NCBI GenBank assembly: GCA_965224205.1
Contig: CBDCYN010000038.1
Span: forward strand, 1-64,000
DNA length: 64,000 nt
Direction of reading: 5' to 3'
From: CBDCYN01 sp965224205
GTDB taxonomy: Bacteria > Planctomycetota > Phycisphaerae > Phycisphaerales > Phycisphaeraceae
The notes under the pieces were generated by a model. It was not told the DNA's origin and ran no database searches. It saw only the letters and a program-made list of their open reading frames with translations. This document shows, in pieces, positions 15,284-24,452 of this stretch. Positions within the stretch are counted from its first letter, which is position 1; every line of letters begins with the position of its first letter. The translations under genes and the position numbers were made by a program.

Positions 15284-17254
15284 TTATGCCGCGGTTAGTT
15301 GCAGCAGGCCCATCGCCTTGGCGACGATCTGGTCGACGCCCAGGCCGGCGTACTCCATCACCTCGTCGGTGGTCCGCCCGCTCTTGGGGATCCGGTTGAC
15401 GTGCATCTGGCAGACGTTGAACCCACCGCCATCGGCGGAGACCGCGTCGGCGATGGCGCTGCCGATGCCGGCGCCGTAGTTGTCCTCAAGCGTAAGGATC
15501 ATCCCGTTGTTCTCGTTGGCCAGGTCGAGGATCACGTCGGTATCGAACGGGATGGAGTACAGGTCGACCAGGGTCGCATCGATACCCTGGGCGTCGAACT
15601 TCTCCAACGCCTTGTTGGCCTGGTGGACCATGTACCCGGAAGCGACGATCAGCAGGTCCCGGCCCTGGGTGAGCACCTCGTGCCCACCGAGTTGGAACCG
15701 GTCGTTCTCGCCGTAGAGGAACTCGGTGTTGGGTCGCAGCGTGCGCATGTAGCACGGCCCGTCGTGCTCGGCCATGGCTTGGGTTAGGGCGTAGGCCTGA
15801 TACGCGTCCGATGGTTGGAGCAGGTAGAACGCCGGGTGGCCCTTGTGGTTCTTGGCCGTCGCGAACGAACGGAACCATGCGACGTCCGGCAGCGACATCT
15901 GGCTGGGCCCGTCGGCGGCGAGAGAAATCCCCGCGTGGGAGCCGACCACCTTGATATTCGCCCCGCTGTTGACCGCCATCTCGATCTGGTCGTAGCCGCG
16001 TGTCACGAACTTGGCGAAGGTCGACGCGAACGGGATCTTGCCCCCGGCACTGAGCCCCGCCGCAACTGAGAACATATTCTGCTCAGCGATGCGACACTCG
16101 AAGAACCGGTTGCGCAGCTCGTCGTCCTTGTAGAAATCCTCGGCAAAGGTCGAGTTTTTCACATCCGCGTCGAGGGCGACGACCTTCGGGTTGGCGTGCC
16201 CCAACGCACGCAGGGCCAAGCCGTAGGCGCGTCGGGTGGCCATCTTGCCGGATTGTATCGCTGATTCTAAGCCGTAGGCCTTGGCGGCTTGGGGCAGGCT
16301 CATCATGGTGCCGGGTTCTGCGGGTCGAGGTTTTTCCGAGTTCATCAATCCGATCTTGAGCGGCTTGTCGGCGGTGGCGCCTAGCTGCCTGCCGGTCTGG
16401 TTGAGTTCTTCAATGGCTTGGGCCAGACCATCGCCGGTGGCGGGTTTGCCGTGGTGGCCGTGGCCCTGTTGAGAAGGGCTGCCCCAACCCTTGACGGTGT
16501 TGGCGACGATCGCGACCGGGGCGGCCTGCGGGTCGTAGGCGGCCTGGGCGTGGGCTGAAAGAGCATCCTGGATCGCGGTGGGGTCGTGGCCGTCGATTGT
16601 CAGGGCCTGGAAACCAGCGGCTTCCAATTTCTTCCCTAGGGTTTCGGCGGTCTGCTGGGGGCTGACCTCATCGGACTGGGCATACATGTTACAGTTGAAG
16701 ATCGGACAGACGGTGTGCAGGTCGTGGTCTTTGATGAAGTCGATGGCTTCCCAGATCTGCCCCTCGCGGCTTTCCCCGTCGCCGATGATGCAGAACACCC
16801 GCTTATCGATCCCGTCGACCTTCGCTGCGCCCGCCAGCCCCGCGGCGACGGATAAACCCTGCCCCAGCGACCCGGTGGCCGCATCGAAGAACGGGAACCC
16901 CTCGATCGGGTTGGGGTGCCCGTCGACCACCGAGTCGATCGCGCGGAGGGTCATCGCGTCGTCGGTGGTCATCGGCCGCCACTGGTCGGGGTCCTTGCCG
17001 ATCATCACCCCCAGGTCGGCGCAAGCGGCGTAGACGATCGGGACCGCGTGGCCTTCGCTAAGCACCAGCCGGTCGCTGCACGGGTGCAGCGGGTTAGCCG
17101 GTTCGTACCGCATGTGCTGGTACATCAGCACGCTGGTCAGGTGCGAGAGGCTCGCGGCGGTGGTCGGGTGGCCCGAGCCGGCGGCGGCGGTCATCTCGTA
17201 GCTGAGCTTGGTGAGTTCGATGGCTTTGGCGTGTATGGTCGAGTCGAAAGACAT
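15284..17254 (-). CDS. tkt: Transketolase
   Basis: 656 residues, a normal length. Transketolase moves two-carbon ketol units between sugar phosphates in the non-oxidative pentose phosphate pathway, using thiamine diphosphate and Mg2+, in the cytoplasm. Seen here: the N-terminal GSGHPTTAASL signature, GSLGQGLSVAAG, the cofactor motif GDGESREGQIWEA near residue 157, and in the pyrimidine-binding domain FFECRIAEQNMFSVAAG and SHAGISLAADGPS. AAGGGA precedes the ATG at 17254. It stands alone between IS debris and the GGDEF gene. No oddity is seen. Confidence 0.95.
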   Translation of the reverse strand: MSFDSTIHAKAIELTKLSYEMTAAAGSGHPTTAASLSHLTSVLMYQHMRYEPANPLHPCSDRLVLSEGHAVPIVYAACADLGVMIGKDPDQWRPMTTDDAMTLRAIDSVVDGHPNPIEGFPFFDAATGSLGQGLSVAAGLAGAAKVDGIDKRVFCIIGDGESREGQIWEAIDFIKDHDLHTVCPIFNCNMYAQSDEVSPQQTAETLGKKLEAAGFQALTIDGHDPTAIQDALSAHAQAAYDPQAAPVAIVANTVKGWGSPSQQGHGHHGKPATGDGLAQAIEELNQTGRQLGATADKPLKIGLMNSEKPRPAEPGTMMSLPQAAKAYGLESAIQSGKMATRRAYGLALRALGHANPKVVALDADVKNSTFAEDFYKDDELRNRFFECRIAEQNMFSVAAGLSAGGKIPFASTFAKFVTRGYDQIEMAVNSGANIKVVGSHAGISLAADGPSQMSLPDVAWFRSFATAKNHKGHPAFYLLQPSDAYQAYALTQAMAEHDGPCYMRTLRPNTEFLYGENDRFQLGGHEVLTQGRDLLIVASGYMVHQANKALEKFDAQGIDATLVDLYSIPFDTDVILDLANENNGMILTLEDNYGAGIGSAIADAVSADGGGFNVCQMHVNRIPKSGRTTDEVMEYAGLGVDQIVAKAMGLLQLTAA

Positions 17255-17501
17255 TGATTCACATCCCTTGTTTCAGGGCGGCGTCCATGAGACCCACCAA
17301 GACCTGAGCCTCACGTGCAGACCGCGTATTTCGTTCGATGCCCATGTTGACGGCGACCATGGGCGCTGTCCCCCCCTACCGGCATTGAAGCGATAGCTTC
17401 GCTCAACGACAGCCACATTTATCTTAATACCGATATCGGGCTTCTGGAATCGAGAGTTTGAAACAAAACGGCCCGGCCACCCGTCCATGGGCGTGGTGGG
17501 A

Positions 17502-18959
17502 TTACGCCATCGACCGAGAATCGGCCGCGTTCCGCTCGGCTCCGGGGCCGATCGTGATCGCGTTCTTGCCCTGCCGCTTGGAGTACAGGGCCATCTGGTC
17601 GGCCCGTTCGAGCAGCTCATCAGGTGTTCGTCCGTCCCACGGGAACCCGGCCAGCCCCCCGGAGATGGTCAATTGTCCCGGGGCGTCTTTGCCGAGTTTG
17701 GGGAATTTATGGGTGCGGATCTCGTTGCGGAACCGCTCGGCGGCTTGGCCCGGGTCGTGAGGGTGGGCGCTGTTGGGGCGACGGGGGGTGGTGGCGTCCC
17801 AGAAAATCACCGCGAATTCATCACCGCCGATCCTCGCCACCACGTCGTGCTCGCGGACTACGGACTGCATGAGTTTCGTAGTCTCGCGGAGGATCTCATC
17901 GCCGGCGGCGTGGCCGTATCGGTCGTTGTACTGCTTGAAGTCATCGATGTCGAACACCATCAGCGTGACGTGGAACCGCTCCCGCGCCGCCCGTTTGAGG
18001 ATCGATTTAAGGAAACGGTCAAAGTAACGCCGGTTCCAAGCCCCGGTCAGGTCGTCCCTCAGGGCCATCTTCCACAGCCGGGCGATCATCTGATCCAGGG
18101 AAAGCCATCGCGCCAGCCATGCGGCCCACGGCTCGAGCTCCGGTCGTGACGCCGGTGGAGCAGCCGAGAGCACGCCCATCTGCTGGTGATGGAAAATAAT
18201 CGGCGCCCACGCGTGGCCCTGGGGGACCATCTCCTGGCTAGGGACCCAGCTGACGTCTTTAAGTTTAGATTGGCTAGCGATCAGCTGGACCGCCAGGTCG
18301 CGCACGCCCTCGCGTTCCTGGAGCAGGTGATCGACCAGGTCGACCTCGGCCAGCCCGGTTTGGGTGGCGTCCTCGTCCTTGTGGGAAGCGGTGGGTGAGG
18401 GACGCAGCGGGTCGTCCTGGGCCAGGTCGAGGCTCGTGCGGAGAGACAATTCCGAATAGACCTGATCCTCGAAAGTGCTGTGGAGATCAGGGGGATCTTC
18501 GTCGAGGTCTTCGCCATCGGGGTGGATGGCCCGGTTGAATTCTTCAGCACCGACCGGTTCAAGCAGGTAGTCATCGAAACCCGCCGCCAGGGCCCGCAGC
18601 GCGTCGGGCTCGTGCTCGGGCTTCGAGATCAGCAACAGCCGCGACTTGGGCAGAAGCTGACGCAGGGACTCGGCGATCGGCTTGAACGGATCGTCGAGGT
18701 CTTCGAGCCTGCCCAACAGAATCCCGGGCCGTTCCGACGTGCCTACGCGCCCCAGGGCCGCGAGGTATCCCGAGACACGATCGATCGATCCCGCGACCCC
18801 GATCTCGTCAAGCAAGCCCTTGACGCGGTCGGCGAACCGCTGATCGCCCACAGCCAATATCCGAAGAACCGGTTCTTGGTCAGGCATGGTAGTCGTTGCG
18901 TCGCCGAGATCTTCGGCGCCCTCCTGTATCACTGGCTTGACGATACGGTCTTGCTTCAC
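17502..18959 (-). CDS. Diguanylate cyclase with N-terminal receiver-like domain
   Basis: A 485-residue GGDEF protein that would make cyclic di-GMP from two GTP. The N-terminal 150 residues (LRILAVGDQRFADRVKGLL, ILLGRLEDLDDPFK, LLLISKPEHEPDALRALAAGFDDYLLEPV) look like a CheY-like receiver, but the usual phospho-acceptor region reads GRLEDLDD, so it may be degenerate. A GAF-like middle follows. The GGDEF domain holds DDLTGAWNRRYFDR, DIDDFKQYND and an intact IGGDEF active loop near residue 365. No RxxD inhibitory site is obvious just before the domain. The start overlaps the upstream stop (ATGA), so it is translationally coupled to the gene at 18956-19603. Confidence 0.9.
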   Translation of the reverse strand: MKQDRIVKPVIQEGAEDLGDATTTMPDQEPVLRILAVGDQRFADRVKGLLDEIGVAGSIDRVSGYLAALGRVGTSERPGILLGRLEDLDDPFKPIAESLRQLLPKSRLLLISKPEHEPDALRALAAGFDDYLLEPVGAEEFNRAIHPDGEDLDEDPPDLHSTFEDQVYSELSLRTSLDLAQDDPLRPSPTASHKDEDATQTGLAEVDLVDHLLQEREGVRDLAVQLIASQSKLKDVSWVPSQEMVPQGHAWAPIIFHHQQMGVLSAAPPASRPELEPWAAWLARWLSLDQMIARLWKMALRDDLTGAWNRRYFDRFLKSILKRAARERFHVTLMVFDIDDFKQYNDRYGHAAGDEILRETTKLMQSVVREHDVVARIGGDEFAVIFWDATTPRRPNSAHPHDPGQAAERFRNEIRTHKFPKLGKDAPGQLTISGGLAGFPWDGRTPDELLERADQMALYSKRQGKNAITIGPGAERNAADSRSMA

Positions 18960-19603
18960 AGATCAGATCCTGATTTTTCCTTGCGACCGGTTTCATAGCC
19001 GTCGCGACCGAAGTCAGGGCCGATGAGCATGGACAGCTCATCCTGGGTGATCAGCGGGAAAGCCGGCCGGGCTTCTGTCGGGTCAAAACGGATCTCGCTG
19101 CCGGGGCTCCGCTGGGCGGTGGGTTCCGGACCCGCGGTGGCCCGGCGGTCATCACCGCTGGCCGGTTTCTCGGCGGTCTGTGAGCCGCGGCGGCGAGGGA
19201 TCCGAACCCCATCCCGAGCGAGTTTAGCCCGCCCACCGCTGGCCTGATAAACCCGTAGCAGCCGCGTTTGCCCGTTGACGCTTTCACACCGCCAGCAAGC
19301 CGTGCAAGGATAATACTGTTTAAGCACCCCCAAAAGTTCTCTTAGGCCACGTATTTTTTGGGGCTGGGCGAGGATGATCACCCCTGCCGGCTCGCGGGCT
19401 TGTTCAACCAACAACCGGCATGGATCCTCCACGACCTGAAGGCGGGTGCCTCGCTTGATCAACCCACGGACTAGCTTCTCTGAGGCGCTTGATGTTTCCA
19501 CGGTCAATACCAGGCAACGGTGTTTCTGCACCCGGCCATTGATCGGGGTAGCCTGTGGATCAGAAGTCTGGACGTCTTGACGAGCGATGGTGGTCGTTCC
19601 CAT
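18956..19603 (-). CDS. Unknown protein coupled to diguanylate cyclase
   Basis: 215 residues. The first half resembles a receiver-like or Rossmann-type fold: CLVLTVETSSASEKLVRGLIKRGTRLQVVEDP, GVIILAQPQKIRGLRELLGVLKQYYP. It includes CTACWRC, which could bind metal or be a conserved tip. The second half is disordered-looking, rich in Arg, Pro and Gly, ending with LITQDELSMLIGPDF, a short motif often seen at protein interaction tails. The four-base overlap with the GGDEF gene implies a shared function, perhaps a sensor or scaffold for it. No named family is recognised. Confidence 0.75.
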   Translation of the reverse strand: MGTTTIARQDVQTSDPQATPINGRVQKHRCLVLTVETSSASEKLVRGLIKRGTRLQVVEDPCRLLVEQAREPAGVIILAQPQKIRGLRELLGVLKQYYPCTACWRCESVNGQTRLLRVYQASGGRAKLARDGVRIPRRRGSQTAEKPASGDDRRATAGPEPTAQRSPGSEIRFDPTEARPAFPLITQDELSMLIGPDFGRDGYETGRKEKSGSDL

Positions 19604-19761
19604 ACCATCTATTTTATCATATCCATGCGCCTTTCCTCAAAAAGTCTCCGTCGATTTAAAAAGATCACAAAAAATTGCCTCTAGGAAGAGCGCCCGAAAC
19701 GGCTACCGTTGCGGACCACGAGGCCTGTTGATATGGAGATAGACCGTTCGGATCGTCACCC

Positions 19762-22548
19762 TCAAAACGCGCCCTTGGACGGGGTAGAAATGAGTCGGCA
19801 TTTCTTGGGACTGGCCCCGTGCTCATCAAACAACATCAGTTCGTTGGGCTGATCGGTGGCCAGCCAGGCGCTGGGCAGAAAGTAACGCTTCTGTGGGGAG
19901 ATTTTTTTCCCGGTGTGCGTGGCGACAAAATACCGCCCGGCGTTTTGTCCGTTGATAAAAATCTGACCTTTCGTCATCCCCACGGGCTCGAGCCAAATGG
20001 GCCGGTCGTCACGGGCCGGGCCCATTCGGCACCGGTACCAGCACGGCTGGTGACCCGTCGGTGGGGTGATCGGACCAAAGTCCTCGGAGGCGGGCATCGC
20101 CCAACGCGCAAACGCCCATGACGCCTTGGCCGAGAGGGTCTTGGTCACCCGGTACACCCGCAGATGGCTTGATAGCCGCAACGGCTTGTGCGGGTCACGG
20201 TCGTCCTCGAGTCCCAAGACCGCTAGCTTCAACTGGTTGATCGTGGCCTTGATCTCGCGGCCCACCGTCAAAGTCCAGCGGGTGACCCCGCCGCTGAGTT
20301 CGGGGTCGTAAGCCCCGACGGGTTCGTCGTTGACTAAGAGCATCACGCGTCGGGGAAAATGGTCGAGCTCGACGATGACCGGGTTCTTCTTCGACGGCCT
20401 TACCCGCCACTGGTACACCCGCGACTCAACCGATTCACTCCTGCGGCTATGCGAGAAAAACCCACCCAGGGCAAAAAGATCGGGGGCCGGTCCGTAGGTC
20501 TTCTTCACGGGGCCCAGCGGCAGCCGCTCGACCGCGTAGAGGTGGCCGGGCAACCCCTTAGTCTCGCCTAAGGACCACCCGTCGCTAAAGTGGCCAAGGT
20601 TGTCTGCAAGGACAACGGCATCCCCATTAAGCCGGATCGGCACCGGGTCGTGCCCAGCCCCCGGCCCGGTGCCCATGATGCAAGCCAGCTGCCCCTTGTG
20701 GTAGAGATGCAGACGATCGCCAGCGGGCGGGGCCAGGGCCTTGCCGGTCACGAGAGAACGGAACCTCAACCGGTACCAGCCGTAGCCCTCGTGGCAATCC
20801 AGCTGTTCTAGACTCGCGGGTCCGTCGATGGGTTCGTAATGCTCGCTGGTGCCGTCGACGAGGTCCGTGACGCTGGCTTGCTCCCAGCCCGATAACAGGG
20901 GCGGCGAGGACCGCGACGGGGTCTTGAGCTTGAGTTTCTTGATCCGCCCCTCGTGATCAATCGTGGTCACGTTCGTCGACCCTCGCGCGGGCAGCGGGTG
21001 GCCGTGTGGGTCGAGCCCACCCGATCCCAACACCAAACCCGACGGCCCGAGAAACGCCGAGTCCACTTGGCCCGGATTGAGCACCGCGATCGTCACGCCT
21101 TCGTGTTCCTCGACAACCGGTTGGCGGCCGCTAGGGACCGTCACGTGCAACCGAGACTCGTTGATACACACCAAGCCCTCGGTACCGGCGGGGCCAAACA
21201 GCACCAGCAGCCGGTTGCCCACAAACGCCCAGGGCCGCAGGCTTGTGTAGTTAAGTGTCGTGCTGGGCCCGAGAGGCGCGTCGAGCAGGAACCAGGCCAC
21301 GCGGTCTTGGCCGATCGGCACCGGCAGCGTCAGCCCGTTGGGTAAGAGGATATTCGTCTGCGTCGTCTTGTCGGCCCCGTTCTTGAATAGAAAAACGACA
21401 CCTCCATGCGAACCATTTTGATGAACGACGCTTAGACCCGGGTGCTGCCGGTCTGCGATCGCGATGCACGCGTGTTGGCGATGGGGTTCGAGATGGGCGA
21501 ACACCTGGCCGAACTGGCTGGCGAAGACGCTGACGCGCTTGGTCGCCGCGTACAGCGGGCCGTGGGACCCGTCCTCGGTCAGGGGCGCGTCCCGGTCGTA
21601 GCTGGTGGTCGAATAACAGAACAGGCCGTTGCTGCTGCGCCCCCCTAAAAACCCGAGGTTGGTGCCACCGTGGAACGGGCTGATGTTGTACTGGGCCCCG
21701 ACCGCCAGGATGCTCGCGAGCCTGATGAGATAATCCTCCGGGTCGTCGTGCCGGCCGTGGGCCTGACCCCACCGGTCGCACGGGCCGGGGGGGTAGTCGA
21801 TCACGATCGCGGGGCTGTCCGGCTCGACCACGCGCAGCTGCCGCAGGTCCGATGGCAGGTGGTCCGTGCCGCTCCAGGCGCTGATCACCCCCTCGGTGCG
21901 GGTCCATAGATGATTGCTGTCACAGATCGGGACCGTGCACCCGTGCTCGCGTAGGTAGCGCGTCAGCTCCGTGAGGTAGGTATCGCCGCGCCGCGCTGGG
22001 GGTGGCGGGTCGCAGTGCCAGTGGTCCTCGACCTGCATCATGACGATCGGACCGCCCTCGGGCTGGCCCGACGAGCCACGGCCGTTGTTCGAATCAACCG
22101 GGTAGATGGGCGAAACGACCTGTAGATCCTTGACCTGGTCAAGGACCGCGCCGAAGTAGCGGGCGCACGCTTCTTGGAATGGGCCGTTAGGCTGTCTCAG
22201 CCGCATCCCAGGCCGGCTCAGCAACCACGCGGGCATGCCCCCTAGGTCGCAATCCGCACCGATGTAGGGCCCCGGGCGCAGCAGGCAATACATCCCTTCG
22301 TCCCCGATCAGCTTCACGAAGTGGCGCAGATCACGGTCGCCGTCGAATCGGAACCGGCCGGGCTGGGGCTCGTGCTGGTTCCAGAATACGTATGTATCGA
22401 TACAGTTGAGCCCCGCTTGCTTGGCGGCACAGATCCGGTTGCGCCAAGAGGCGCGGGGGACCCGTGCGTAGTGGATCGATCCGCTGACCAACCAGACCCG
22501 CCGAGACCCGATAATCAAACTTTGTCCGTCGTAGCTGACGTTGGCCAT
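19762..22548 (-). CDS. GH35 beta-galactosidase-like protein
   Basis: 928 residues. The N-terminal TIM barrel is plainly glycoside hydrolase family 35: SGSIHYARVPRASWRNRI, LNCIDTYVFWNQHEP, LLRPGPYIGADCDLGGMPAWLL. The acid/base Glu is kept (GPIVMMQVEDHW, E174). The nucleophile region, normally a Glu followed by a W-containing loop before D-x-WG, reads IVIDYPPGPCDRWG, placing Asp251 where Glu is expected. C-terminal jelly-roll domains follow, with a final WYRCRM and FINGQNAGRYF typical of GH35. No signal peptide is seen. It may have altered chemistry, be a binding protein, or still work with Asp. Confidence 0.85.
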   Translation of the reverse strand: MANVSYDGQSLIIGSRRVWLVSGSIHYARVPRASWRNRICAAKQAGLNCIDTYVFWNQHEPQPGRFRFDGDRDLRHFVKLIGDEGMYCLLRPGPYIGADCDLGGMPAWLLSRPGMRLRQPNGPFQEACARYFGAVLDQVKDLQVVSPIYPVDSNNGRGSSGQPEGGPIVMMQVEDHWHCDPPPPARRGDTYLTELTRYLREHGCTVPICDSNHLWTRTEGVISAWSGTDHLPSDLRQLRVVEPDSPAIVIDYPPGPCDRWGQAHGRHDDPEDYLIRLASILAVGAQYNISPFHGGTNLGFLGGRSSNGLFCYSTTSYDRDAPLTEDGSHGPLYAATKRVSVFASQFGQVFAHLEPHRQHACIAIADRQHPGLSVVHQNGSHGGVVFLFKNGADKTTQTNILLPNGLTLPVPIGQDRVAWFLLDAPLGPSTTLNYTSLRPWAFVGNRLLVLFGPAGTEGLVCINESRLHVTVPSGRQPVVEEHEGVTIAVLNPGQVDSAFLGPSGLVLGSGGLDPHGHPLPARGSTNVTTIDHEGRIKKLKLKTPSRSSPPLLSGWEQASVTDLVDGTSEHYEPIDGPASLEQLDCHEGYGWYRLRFRSLVTGKALAPPAGDRLHLYHKGQLACIMGTGPGAGHDPVPIRLNGDAVVLADNLGHFSDGWSLGETKGLPGHLYAVERLPLGPVKKTYGPAPDLFALGGFFSHSRRSESVESRVYQWRVRPSKKNPVIVELDHFPRRVMLLVNDEPVGAYDPELSGGVTRWTLTVGREIKATINQLKLAVLGLEDDRDPHKPLRLSSHLRVYRVTKTLSAKASWAFARWAMPASEDFGPITPPTGHQPCWYRCRMGPARDDRPIWLEPVGMTKGQIFINGQNAGRYFVATHTGKKISPQKRYFLPSAWLATDQPNELMLFDEHGASPKKCRLISTPSKGAF

Positions 22549-22608
22549 AGCTCCTGCCTACCGGTCGACCGATCAAACGACGACGCGCCTGGATCTTTGG
22601 AATCGGGC

Positions 22609-23949
22609 CTAGCGGCTGTGGCTCGTAGCCGGATGCCCTTGTTCTATCCATCGATCTGAGGCAAGGTTGAACTTTACTTGGCCCCCGACAATGGTGGCGA
22701 TTGCCCGGCCGGCGACCGGCCAACCATCGAATGGACAGTTGCGGCTCTTGCCAGCGAAACGGCCTACGTCGATCGTCCAGCGATCGCGGGGGTCGATCAC
22801 CGTCACGTCCGCGTCGGCCCCGATCCCGAGGTGCCCCTTACCTTCCAACTGACACAGGCTCGCCGGCTTGTGGGTCATCATCGCGATCATATCGGACCAT
22901 CCGATCGTCTCGGTCTCGATCAATGCCTTGATGTATAGCGGCAGGGCGCATTCGAGCCCGATCAGCCCGTACGGCGCCGAGGCGAATTCGAGTTCCTTTT
23001 CCTCCTGGGTATGCGGGGCGTGGTCGGTGGCCAGGATCGTGATGGTCCCGTCACGGATACCCTCACGCAGCGCTTCGATATCCCGCTTGGCCCGCAGCGG
23101 GGGGTTGACCTTGAACCGGGTGTCGTAGGTGGCACAGTCGTCCTCGGTCAATAGCAGGTGGTGGGGCGAGGCCTCAGCGGTGATGTGCGCCTGGCCGAAG
23201 AGGTCCCGCCGCGCCTGGCGGATCAGCTCGACGCTGCCGCCGCTAGAGACGTGCTGGACGTGGTACCGGGCCCCGATGTTCTGGCTTAAGTTGAGGCGGA
23301 TGTCACGCTGGATGATCAGCTCCTCGGCGACCCGAGGCCAGCCGGCCAACCCCAGCCGAGTCGCCAACGCCCCGTCGTTCATATCCCCGCCGCCCAGTTC
23401 CGGGTCCTCGCAGTGCTGCATGAATACTTTGCCGGTCATGGCGATGTAGGACAGCGCCTTGGCCATCACCCCCGCCGACGCCACGGCGCAGCCATCGTCC
23501 GAGAACCCCACCGCCCCGCTGGCGGCCATGAGCCCGATCTCGGCCAGCTCCTTGCCCGCCCGGCCTTTGGTGACCGCCCCCACCGGGAAAACGTTGGCGG
23601 TGTCAGCCCGTTGGGCCTGGTGATAGACGAACTCGATCCGGCCGTCATCATCGATCGCCGGGTCGGTATTGGGCATGCAACAAACGCTGGTAAACCCCCC
23701 CGCCACCGCGGCGGCGGCGCCGGTGGCGATGGTCTCCTTCTCCTCGTGGCCCGGCTCGCGAAAATGGACGTGGATATCGATCAGCCCGGGGGAAATAAAA
23801 CAACCAGCCGCGTTGAACACCGCGCCGTCGGGGCGGCTGACCTTACCGACCTTCGCGACCCGGCCATCGACCAATAAAAGGTCGGCCTGTTCATCGACTT
23901 GATTCGCGGGATCGAGGATCCGCCCTCCGACGATCGTGAGCGTGGACAT
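22609..23949 (-). CDS. pyrC: Dihydroorotase (class I)
   Basis: 446 residues, normal for class I. The enzyme closes carbamoyl-aspartate to dihydroorotate in pyrimidine synthesis, with zinc. Seen: the metal motif DIHVHFREPG near residue 60, MPNTDPAIDD, HCEDPEL, the His in YHVQHVSSGGS, SPHHLLLTEDD, and the catalytic Asp in ATDHAPHTQEEK. The tail KGHLGIGADADVTVIDP is typical of the family. The next minus-strand gene downstream, the GH35 protein, begins 60 bp after its stop. Confidence 0.95.
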   Translation of the reverse strand: MSTLTIVGGRILDPANQVDEQADLLLVDGRVAKVGKVSRPDGAVFNAAGCFISPGLIDIHVHFREPGHEEKETIATGAAAAVAGGFTSVCCMPNTDPAIDDDGRIEFVYHQAQRADTANVFPVGAVTKGRAGKELAEIGLMAASGAVGFSDDGCAVASAGVMAKALSYIAMTGKVFMQHCEDPELGGGDMNDGALATRLGLAGWPRVAEELIIQRDIRLNLSQNIGARYHVQHVSSGGSVELIRQARRDLFGQAHITAEASPHHLLLTEDDCATYDTRFKVNPPLRAKRDIEALREGIRDGTITILATDHAPHTQEEKELEFASAPYGLIGLECALPLYIKALIETETIGWSDMIAMMTHKPASLCQLEGKGHLGIGADADVTVIDPRDRWTIDVGRFAGKSRNCPFDGWPVAGRAIATIVGGQVKFNLASDRWIEQGHPATSHSR

Positions 23950-24128
23950 AGCCGCAAGGATACCACAAGACGGCGTTGGTCACTGTTTGTGCTGCCAGCC
24001 ATGGATGAAGCTTTGAGAAATTGTCTTGGTGACCCCTCTCCTAACCCCACGTCAATGACGCAGGGCCAATTGGGATGAAAACTTTATCTCCTCAACAGGG
24101 AAACGGGAGGGGATCCCAGTGGCCGCCG

Positions 24129-24335
24129 CTATAACTCGATACCGTTATAACCCGAGCGTCGCGCTTCGAGCAGGTTCAGGTACCGCTGGCGCATCTGGCG
24201 AGATTCGAGCACGCGCTTGTGCTGCTCGATGGAGAATCGGTGCTGGGACGCGAGGATCCTGATCATGCACGTCAAAAACGCGTAGGCCAGGAACCCCAAG
24301 ACCACCCACACGTAAGTTTGAGGGTCACCGTTCAT
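24129..24335 (-). CDS. Small membrane protein, unknown
   Basis: 68 residues: one transmembrane helix (YVWVVLGFLAYAFLTCMI, residues 8-25) followed by a charged helical tail (RFSIEQHKRVLESRQMRQRYLNLLEARR) that could form a coiled coil. It is divergent to the membrane protein at 24453, 117 bp apart. No family recognised; the length and clear topology argue for a real gene. Confidence 0.55.
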   Translation of the reverse strand: MNGDPQTYVWVVLGFLAYAFLTCMIRILASQHRFSIEQHKRVLESRQMRQRYLNLLEARRSGYNGIEL

Positions 24336-24452
24336 CTTGTCACCTTATCGGTTCCAGCCTTGCGGGCACTTGATCTGTGTGGAGAGAAGGTGGATATTGA
24401 TCGGCTTAGCTTCATTGGACCTCGTCGCTTTCGACCGCTGTATACCCCTGTC

